NCBI GenBank assembly: GCA_902493535.1
Contig: CABUQG010000021.1
Location: forward strand, 1 to 30,533
Reading direction: 5' to 3'
DNA from: an uncultured Collinsella sp.
GTDB lineage: Bacteria > Actinomycetota > Coriobacteriia > Coriobacteriales > Coriobacteriaceae
DNA length: 30,533 bases
A program made the position numbers and the translations under genes. Below are positions 24,985 through 30,533 of the stretch, piece by piece. Numbering within the stretch: position 1 is the first letter of the stretch; each line of letters begins with the position of its first letter. The notes beneath the pieces were generated by a model. It was given only the letters and a program-made list of their open reading frames with translations. It made no database searches and was not told where the DNA came from.

Positions 24985-26244
24985 ATGAAATACACCAAGC
25001 TCGAGCGTAACTGGGTTATGTATGATGTGGGCAATTCGGCCCTCGTGCTGCTCAATACCTCGGTGGTGCCCATTTACTTTAACGCCATCAATACCGGCGC
25101 TTCTTCGGCCGACCTGGTGGTCGCCTGGGGCAATGCGCAGACGATTGCCTCGCTGGTCATCGCCATGCTCATGCCCATTCTGGGCGCGCTTGCCGACTAC
25201 GCCGGCAACAAGATCAAGTTCTTCTTGGGCTTCTTCCTCACGGGCCTGGTGCTTTGCTTGGCGCAGGCTATCCCAATGTCCGCCATGGCATTTTTGACCG
25301 TGTACGTGCTGTGCACCATCGGCCTTAACTCTTCTATGACGTTCTACGACGCCATGCTGCCCGACATTACCACCGACGAGCGCATGGACGCCGTGTCCAG
25401 CTCGGGCTATGCCTGGGGCTACATCGGTTCCACCGTGCCGTTCGTCATCTGCCTGGCGCTCATCATGGGTGGCCCCGCTCTTGGCGTCCCTACCATGCTG
25501 GCAACGCGTCTGTCGTTTATCATCACTGGTGCCTGGTGGCTCATCTTTACCCTGCCGCTCATTCGCACCTATAAGCAAAAGTACGGTCGCGAGCGCGGTC
25601 CCGAGGACACCATCGGCCACATCGTGGGCGGTGTGTTCTCCGAGGTCGGACACACCATGCGCGAGATCGCCCACAACAAGACCGTGCTGGTCTACATGAT
25701 TGCGTTCTTCTTCTATATCGACGGTGTGCACACGGTCATTTCCATGGCTACCAGCTACGGCTCGGCTTTGGGCATCGATTCGACCCAGTTGGTCCTGGCG
25801 CTGCTCGTCACGCAGTTCGTGGCCTTTCCGTCCGCCATCATCTACGGCAAGCTCGCCGGACGCGTGGGCACGCTCAACATGATCCTGGTGGCAGTCGCCG
25901 CCTACATGGGCATTGTGCTGTTCGCCGCGTTCTTCCTAAAGACCGCCTTTGAATTCTGGGTGCTTGCCATTATGGTCGGCCTGTTCCAGGGCGGCGTGCA
26001 GGCGCTTAGCCGTAGCTACTTTGGTCGCATTATCCCCAAGGAAAAGTCCAACGAGTACTACGGCTTCTTTGACATCTTCGGTCGCTATGCAAGCGTCATG
26101 GGCACTTTCCTAGTGTCGGTCGTCACCTCGCTGACCGGCAACCCGTCGCTGGGCGTCCTTTCCATTGGCGTGCTGCTGATCGTTGGCTTTATGCTGCTGG
26201 TCCGCCTGTCCCGCATGACTCGGGCGGCAGAGCATGCCGCATAG
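24985..26244 (+). CDS. MFS transporter, Atg22-like (UMF1-type)
   Basis: A 419-aa transporter with about 11-12 membrane helices. The N-terminal NWVMYDVGNSA motif, the LADYAGNKIKFF loop after helix 2, and FYDAMLPDIT...SSSGYAWGYIGS in the fourth/fifth helix region are characteristic of the Atg22-like MFS family. The later SRSYFGRIIPKEKSNEYYGF segment is also conserved there. Fungal Atg22 exports amino acids from the vacuole; bacterial members are mostly uncharacterised, so the substrate is unknown. ATG 24985 has an AAGGG about nine bases upstream. The gene is preceded by a G-rich -10 element and followed by a 171-base gap before the glycosyltransferase. Confidence 0.9.
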   Translation: MKYTKLERNWVMYDVGNSALVLLNTSVVPIYFNAINTGASSADLVVAWGNAQTIASLVIAMLMPILGALADYAGNKIKFFLGFFLTGLVLCLAQAIPMSAMAFLTVYVLCTIGLNSSMTFYDAMLPDITTDERMDAVSSSGYAWGYIGSTVPFVICLALIMGGPALGVPTMLATRLSFIITGAWWLIFTLPLIRTYKQKYGRERGPEDTIGHIVGGVFSEVGHTMREIAHNKTVLVYMIAFFFYIDGVHTVISMATSYGSALGIDSTQLVLALLVTQFVAFPSAIIYGKLAGRVGTLNMILVAVAAYMGIVLFAAFFLKTAFEFWVLAIMVGLFQGGVQALSRSYFGRIIPKEKSNEYYGFFDIFGRYASVMGTFLVSVVTSLTGNPSLGVLSIGVLLIVGFMLLVRLSRMTRAAEHAA

Positions 26245-26336
26245 GAGCGAGCGGCTATTGTGCCTGTCCACGGTACTCTTTTGGGGTTATCCGCAATAAA
26301 CATTGCGACTTGCGAGCAATGATTTGCCCAAGTGGG

Positions 26337-26342
26337 TATGAT
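26337..26342 (+). promoter_or_regulatory. Candidate -10 of the glycosyltransferase gene
   Basis: GTGGGTATGATGGAA gives TATGAT after a G run. A start near 26349 would put the hairpin at 26359 within the first dozen bases of the transcript. Confidence 0.4.
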
Positions 26343-26358
26343 GGAATCAGCTAGGTCG

Positions 26359-26394
26359 CGGGGCGTCGCCTGTGTTTGGCGGCGTCCCGTTTTT
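26359..26394 (+). terminator. Terminator-like hairpin in the glycosyltransferase leader
   Basis: A 12-bp GC-rich stem (26359-26370 with 26378-26389, two G-U pairs, loop TGTGTTT) is followed by TTTTTG. Only about 22 bases separate the T run from the ATG at 26416, and these hold the ribosome site. The gene's promoter must lie upstream, so this looks like an attenuator, or a terminator for the MFS gene that is read through. Confidence 0.65.
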
Positions 26395-26415
26395 GTGTTG
26401 CAGGGAGGGTAAGGC

Positions 26416-27603
26416 ATGAACGCCACAGTCGTGATTCCAACGTATTGGGCGGGCGATGACGCTTGCGCAAACGCCCCTGGCACCTATGACCATTCGACGC
26501 GACTCAACGCCGACAATCCCGAACTCGACCGCTGCCTGGCCTCGCTTGAGCAGGTACGTGACATCCCGCGCATCATCCTTTTGGTGGTCTGTCCCGTTTC
26601 TGCCACAGCCGATGTGTCGCTGCGCGTGCGCGAGATTGTCGACGCGCATCCCACGCTCAAGGTCACCGTTGTCACCAACACCCAGGCCTCGCGCATTGCA
26701 GACCGGGTTGCTCAGATCGCGCCCAAGGGTTCGGGCGAGTGCGTGAGCCTGCGAGGCTACGGTGCCATCCGCAACATGGGGCTAGCCTGTGCCGCTGTGC
26801 TGGGGCATGACGCGGTTATCTTCTTGGATGACGATGAGACTGTCATCGACGCCGACTTTATGAAGCGCGCGACCTATGCGTTGGGGCAGCAGACGCGTCA
26901 GGGCTTGCCGATCTTGGTCAAGAGCGGCTATTTCTACGATCGCGACGGCTCGCCGCTGGCTCCCACGGACAAGGCGGGCATCTGCCATCGTTGGTGGACC
27001 AAGCGCATCGAGTTCAACCGTTGGATGAAAAAGGCGCTCTCGGGCACCCGCATCTCGCGCTCCAACTACGTGTGCGGCGGCCTGATGGCCCTGCACGCCC
27101 GCGCCTTTACGCGTGTGGCCTTTGACCCGTTTATCACCCGCGGCGAGGACTTGGATTACCTCTTTAACATGCGCATGTTTGGCTACGACGTGTGGTTCGA
27201 TAACGAGTGGACCGTGCGCCATCTGCCTCCGGAGTCCGAAAAGCGCTCACCGCGCTTTATGCAGGATGTATACCGTTGGTACTACGAACGGGCCAAGTTG
27301 ACATTCGCCGCGCATCAAAAGGAGCTCATTCCCGTTACGGCGGCATCACTCATGCCCTACCCGGGCCCGTGGATTTCGCGCGAGCTCGACGACCGCGTGC
27401 GCAAGACCGCTATGGTCCGCAGCGTGTTTACCCGCGAGCATGAGGGCTACCTGCGCATCTGGCGCCACGGTATTGACGAGGCCAAGACCTACGCGCGCCA
27501 AAACGCCGCAAGCTACCTGCGTTTCCAGAGCTTTTGGCCCAAGATCATGGACGGGCTTTGGCGTGACGCACAACTGATCAGTATCCTGGAGGGGGCCGAA
27601 TGA
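26416..27603 (+). CDS. Family 2-like glycosyltransferase
   Basis: A 395-aa cytoplasmic glycosyltransferase of the GT-A fold. The N-terminal strand VVIPTYW, the nucleotide-sugar metal motif in IFLDDDETV (Asp138-140), the GGLMALHARAF strand near 215-225, and the acceptor-side RGEDLDYLFNMRMFG near 238-252 follow the family-2 order. An insert of ~35 residues lies between the first strand and helix (CANAPGTYDHST...). No membrane helix is evident. ATG 26416 has GGAGGG six bases upstream. Its TGA overlaps the next gene's ATG (ATGA), so it is translationally coupled to a LytS-type kinase. That is an unusual partner and suggests a role in envelope or cell-surface glycan synthesis under, or sensed by, that kinase; this is inference. 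Confidence 0.85.
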   Translation: MNATVVIPTYWAGDDACANAPGTYDHSTRLNADNPELDRCLASLEQVRDIPRIILLVVCPVSATADVSLRVREIVDAHPTLKVTVVTNTQASRIADRVAQIAPKGSGECVSLRGYGAIRNMGLACAAVLGHDAVIFLDDDETVIDADFMKRATYALGQQTRQGLPILVKSGYFYDRDGSPLAPTDKAGICHRWWTKRIEFNRWMKKALSGTRISRSNYVCGGLMALHARAFTRVAFDPFITRGEDLDYLFNMRMFGYDVWFDNEWTVRHLPPESEKRSPRFMQDVYRWYYERAKLTFAAHQKELIPVTAASLMPYPGPWISRELDDRVRKTAMVRSVFTREHEGYLRIWRHGIDEAKTYARQNAASYLRFQSFWPKIMDGLWRDAQLISILEGAE

Positions 27604-28943
27604 TCGACCGCCGCGCCCAGCGCGATAGTTCAATATCAATCTTTCGCATCATTGCCGTTGCCTGCGCCATTTGCGTGCTGGTGTACTTTATTTTTGCCTT
27701 GGTGACCGGTATCGAGCCGATCGCCACGGTGATTGCCTGCGCGCTGCTGTGCATCTTTCTGTGCATCTTTATCTTTTTGACGCTCAATCCCGATTCGGTG
27801 CGCTCCCAGTACACCGAGGAGACGCTCTCGGTGGCCTCGGCCATGCTCGAGGACATTAAGGGCGGTCTGACGCAGGAGTCGGCGCGTTTGGTGTGCCGGC
27901 GCATTTTGCCCGAGACGCGCGCCATGACGGTGGCCATCACCGACGAGGGCAACGTGTTGGCCTGCGCGGGCGAGTTTGAGGAAAAACTACTGCCAGATTC
28001 TCCCATCCACACGCTTGCCACACGCTACGTTATCGAACATGGCATCGTGCAGTCGTTCAACCGTATGGTGGATGTCGTGGGCTCGGATGGCTCGCACAAC
28101 CAAGTCCCCGCCGGCATTATCGCCCCCATCAAGGTGGGCGATCGTACCGTCGGCACGCTCAAGTTCTACTACAAGACCCCGCGCGCCGTCGACCGTACCC
28201 AGTACGCGCTTGCCTCGGGCTTTGCCGAGATCTTGTCCACGCAGCTCGCCATCCACGAGCTCGAGGTGCAAAAGGAACTCACAGCGCGCGCCGAGGTGCG
28301 TGCGCTGCAGGCGCAGATTAACCCACACTTCCTGTTCAACACGCTGAACACCATTGCATCGTTTACGCGCACCGACCCGCTGCGGGCCCGCGAACTGCTT
28401 CGTGAGTTCTCATCGTTCTATCGTGCCACGCTCGACAACTCGGGATCGCTTATTCCGGTCTCGCGCGAGGTTGCACAGACCAAGCGCTACCTTACCTTTG
28501 AGAAGGCCCGCTTTGGCGAGGACCGCGTGCTTGCGACGTTCGATGTGCCCGAGGACGTGGAAGATACGCTGGTGCCGGCGTTCGTGATCCAGCCGATTGT
28601 CGAGAACGCCGTACGTCATGGTATGGGCGATGACGACGCCCTGAGGATCGACGTGACCGTTCACCAAGACGGCGAGGATGCAATCTTGATTGCCGTGGCC
28701 GATAATGGCGTGGGCATGGATGAGGGTACCGCCGCCAGACTGTTTGACGAGCGCTCTGCCCGTCCCGACGCCAGCTCTCCCCAGGGTGGCGGCGCCGGTG
28801 TGGCCATGCACAATATTTCGGAGCGCATCCATCGCTTTTATGGGCCGCACTCCTATACGCGTGTCGAATCGGCGCCGGGCAAGGGCACCAAAGTGCTCCT
28901 TCATCTTGATTTGTCAGAGAGCATCTTTGACATTCAAGAGTAA
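27600..28943 (+). CDS. LytS-type sensor histidine kinase (pair 2)
   Basis: A 447-aa kinase with the same layout as the one at 21688. Two membrane helices (~13-34, ~41-62) are followed by a GAF-like domain (~75-210; AMTVAITDEGNVLACAG, PAGIIAPIKVG, VGTLKFYY). The His_kinase core has acceptor His243 in NPHFLFNT. The ATPase domain has IQPIVENAVRHG, ADNGVGMD, and GAGVAMHNI. Long segments near YALASGFAEILSTQL are almost word-for-word shared with kinase 1 (TALASGFADLISTQL), showing recent common origin. It starts by an ATGA overlap with the glycosyltransferase gene, so it probably lacks its own promoter. The LytTR partner follows after 72 bases. Confidence 0.93.
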   Translation: MIDRRAQRDSSISIFRIIAVACAICVLVYFIFALVTGIEPIATVIACALLCIFLCIFIFLTLNPDSVRSQYTEETLSVASAMLEDIKGGLTQESARLVCRRILPETRAMTVAITDEGNVLACAGEFEEKLLPDSPIHTLATRYVIEHGIVQSFNRMVDVVGSDGSHNQVPAGIIAPIKVGDRTVGTLKFYYKTPRAVDRTQYALASGFAEILSTQLAIHELEVQKELTARAEVRALQAQINPHFLFNTLNTIASFTRTDPLRARELLREFSSFYRATLDNSGSLIPVSREVAQTKRYLTFEKARFGEDRVLATFDVPEDVEDTLVPAFVIQPIVENAVRHGMGDDDALRIDVTVHQDGEDAILIAVADNGVGMDEGTAARLFDERSARPDASSPQGGGAGVAMHNISERIHRFYGPHSYTRVESAPGKGTKVLLHLDLSESIFDIQE

Positions 28944-29015
28944 AATAAAGGGCTACGGGCTCAACGTCATGCGACGGATGCCCGGCGTAGTTAGTTGACG
29001 AAAGGTTTTATCCCT

Positions 29016-29732
29016 ATGCTGCGTGCGATGATTGTGGATGATGAGGCGCCGGCTCGCTCGGAGCTTCGCTTCCTGCTCGAGCAAACGGGCAAGATCGGCA
29101 CGATCACGGAGGCGTCGAGCGTCCGCTCCGCCATCGAAATGCTTATGGAAAGTCGCGTGGATGTCGTGTTTCTCGATATCTCGATGCCCGGTGCCTCGGG
29201 CCTGCAACTTGCCGAGGCGCTGCATAAGCTCAAAAATCCGCCGGCGATCGTGTTTGTGACTGCGTATAGTGACCATGCGGTCGAGGCATTCGACGTGGAT
29301 GCCGTCGATTATCTGATGAAGCCGGTCGAGGAAGCTCGCTTGGATCGCGCGATCGAGAAGGTCATGCAACGCGCCAAGCCGGTTACGGACAGCAAGGTGA
29401 CCATCGAGCGTATCCCGGTGGAAAAGGGCGGCCGCAAGGTGCTCATTCCCGTGGACGACATTCGCTTTATCATGGCCAAGGACGATTACTCCTGCATCTA
29501 TACCGTCGATGATCGCTTTTTGTCGACGACCTCGCTGGCGCAGTTTGAGGCCAAGCTCTGCGACTTTGGCTTCTTCCGTGTTCACCGCCGCTATATCGTC
29601 AACTTGGCGTGCGTTACGGACGTCGAGACGGTGCCCTCGGGCGCCATCCAGCTGGGCATTACGGGCGTCGACGAACGCGTGCCGGTTTCGCGCCGCCGCG
29701 TCGTGCCGCTCAAGAAGGCTCTGAGTCTCTAG
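29016..29732 (+). CDS. LytTR-family response regulator (pair 2)
   Basis: A 238-aa regulator paralogous to the one at 23112. The receiver has DDE near 8-10, acceptor Asp54 in VFLDISMPG, VTAYSDHA and Lys102 in LMKPVEEARL. The LytTR domain (~130-235) includes FFRVHRRYIVNLACV and ends RVPVSRRRVVPLKKAL. ATG 29016 fits the family start (LRAMIVDDE) and follows GAAAGG by ten bases; an in-frame TTG seven codons upstream overlaps the ribosome site. A terminator follows within about ten bases of the stop, closing the operon that begins with the glycosyltransferase. Confidence 0.95.
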   Translation: MLRAMIVDDEAPARSELRFLLEQTGKIGTITEASSVRSAIEMLMESRVDVVFLDISMPGASGLQLAEALHKLKNPPAIVFVTAYSDHAVEAFDVDAVDYLMKPVEEARLDRAIEKVMQRAKPVTDSKVTIERIPVEKGGRKVLIPVDDIRFIMAKDDYSCIYTVDDRFLSTTSLAQFEAKLCDFGFFRVHRRYIVNLACVTDVETVPSGAIQLGITGVDERVPVSRRRVVPLKKALSL

Positions 29733-29739
29733 CACACTG

Positions 29740-29788
29740 GCCCCGCAGCCCTGTAGACCCATCGTCTGCGGAGCCGTGGGGCTTTTTT
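29740..29788 (+). terminator. Intrinsic terminator after the second LytTR gene
   Basis: GCCCC (29740-29744) pairs with GGGGC (29778-29782), enclosing a CGCAG/CTGCG stem, and is followed by six T. It lies 39 bases before the next ATG (29828), leaving little room for a separate promoter. Confidence 0.78.
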
Positions 29789-29827
29789 ATATGTATCTGC
29801 CGAATCGTTTTTTGCGGAAGGGATCCC

Positions 29828-30295
29828 ATGAACAGCGCAAGCGCCAAGCGCATCGACATCATCTCGGACACCCACGGCTATTTATCGCCTGCGCTCTTGG
29901 ATGAGCTTGAGGGCGCAGACCTGATCATCCACGCCGGCGATCTCACGTCAGAGATGGACTACGAGCACCTATGCACCATCGCCCCCGTGCGGGCCGTACT
30001 GGGCAACAACGATTACTACCGCGACTACGGTCCCGATGTAGACCGTCTTGCGCTCTTTACCTACGAAGGCCTCAAATTCGCCGTAGCCCACTACCGCGAA
30101 GACCTTCCGGTGGGATCCGTAGACGTAGCCATCAACGGCCACACCCACGTAACCAAAGAAGTCCAAGTGGGCCGTTGCTTAGTCCTCAACCCGGGCAGCG
30201 CCAGCTACCCCAGAGGCACCCGAGGCCCCACCATGGCCAGAATGCTAGTAAAAGACGGCAAGATCCTAAGCACTAAGTTTATTGACCTAGAGTAA
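29828..30295 (+). CDS. YfcE-family metallophosphoesterase
   Basis: A 155-aa phosphodiesterase of the YfcE/MJ0936 group, at normal family length. The two-metal site is complete: SDTHG (Asp14, His16), HAGDLT (Asp38), GNND (Asn60), a His near 88 (AHYR) and GHTH (His105, His107). The family hydrolyses phosphodiesters in vitro; the natural substrate is often unknown. It starts at ATG 29828, with GGAAGG six bases upstream; the longer open frame reaching back into the LytTR gene is not used. Near the end, codon use shifts to A-ending and rarer codons, unlike the highly biased genes earlier. A strong terminator follows within ten bases. Confidence 0.93.
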   Translation: MNSASAKRIDIISDTHGYLSPALLDELEGADLIIHAGDLTSEMDYEHLCTIAPVRAVLGNNDYYRDYGPDVDRLALFTYEGLKFAVAHYREDLPVGSVDVAINGHTHVTKEVQVGRCLVLNPGSASYPRGTRGPTMARMLVKDGKILSTKFIDLE

Positions 30296-30304
30296 TCACA
30301 ACAA

Positions 30305-30334
30305 AAACGGGGGATGCAGATGCGTCCCCCGTTT
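30305..30334. terminator. Bidirectional intrinsic terminator after the phosphodiesterase gene
   Basis: AAACGGGGGA and TCCCCCGTTT form a perfect 10-bp stem with a 10-base loop. A-rich left and T-rich right flanks allow use on both strands. Confidence 0.85.
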
Positions 30335-30533
30335 CCATTTGAGCCAATGGCCGAGCTTCAACAAGATCCATCAGACCAACCCCGCCGCGGAGAACGGGGC
30401 CGCCGAGCCGCGAAGCGGCGAGCAACAACAACGGCTCGAACAAAGTGACGGCAGGGAGGGTCTCCGGGGCCGGCTGGCGCGGGTTAAGTTTGTCGCGAGT
30501 TCCGCACGCAAAGGAAAGCACTTAATGTGCTTT
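30335..30533. other. Gene-free right edge with small palindromes
   Basis: About 200 bases without a credible gene. A CCGC-GAA-GCGG hairpin lies near 30407-30419. At the very edge AAAGCAC (30515-30521) and GTGCTTT (30527-30533) form a perfect 7-bp stem with a TTAAT loop. This could be the inner part of a terminator whose remainder lies beyond the window. The one minus-strand frame here has no ribosome site or family resemblance. Confidence 0.45.

Noticed and set aside
30279..30521. 80-aa minus-strand frame at the right edge
   Set aside because: It crosses the bidirectional terminator and the end of the phosphodiesterase gene and lacks a ribosome site.

Overview
The window reads as a chromosomal segment of a GC-rich, anaerobic, low-oxygen-adapted bacterium, most likely a Coriobacteriia member of the Collinsella type. 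This is an inference from several features: GC-rich coding DNA with a very strong C/G third-position bias, a pyruvate:ferredoxin oxidoreductase in place of pyruvate dehydrogenase, carbamate kinase, actinobacterial-style Ser/Thr kinases with FHA partners, and LytS/LytTR two-component systems. No rRNA, tRNA, CRISPR array, prophage or intact transposase gene was seen.

Layout. (1) 1-3194, minus strand: a YcxB-like membrane protein, then a Ser/Thr kinase with a large polytopic membrane tail, coupled by a GTGA overlap to an FhaA-like (DUF3662) protein cut by the left edge. (2) 3310-7532: the DNA maintenance block dnaX - ybaB - recR, interrupted by one minus-strand membrane protein of unknown function with a clear operator-like palindrome. 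(3) 7778-11466: a tight three-gene operon of a membrane-anchored extracytoplasmic protein, a second membrane Ser/Thr kinase and an FHA-domain protein. The two kinase modules therefore bracket dnaX-ybaB-recR. (4) 11916-17073: nifJ with a long structured leader and a nested palindrome after it, then arcC. (5) 17180-18354: a small inverted-repeat element next to a minus-strand, membrane-anchored C39-like cysteine peptidase. (6) 18710-21570: an APC amino-acid permease and a metal-dependent amidohydrolase. (7) 21688-29732: two paralogous LytS-type kinase/LytTR regulator pairs, with a Zn-dependent phospholipase C-like protein, an Atg22-like MFS transporter and a glycosyltransferase between them. (8) 29828-30295: a YfcE-type phosphodiesterase, a terminator, then a gene-free edge.

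How the genes may work together. nifJ and arcC supply fermentative energy (acetyl-CoA with reduced ferredoxin, and ATP from carbamoyl phosphate). The permease and amidohydrolase look like an uptake-and-hydrolysis pair. The kinase/FHA sets and the LytS/LytTR pairs look like envelope or nutrient signalling, and the second LytS kinase is translationally coupled to a glycosyltransferase.

Non-coding signals most worth attention: a recurring G-rich -10 element; four genes with a terminator-like hairpin so close to the start codon that no ordinary promoter fits between; a ~275-nt structured nifJ leader; a 26-bp perfect palindrome around the nifJ terminator; and a family of short repeats sharing the core TTRGGGAC, including a 22-bp perfect inverted repeat pair.
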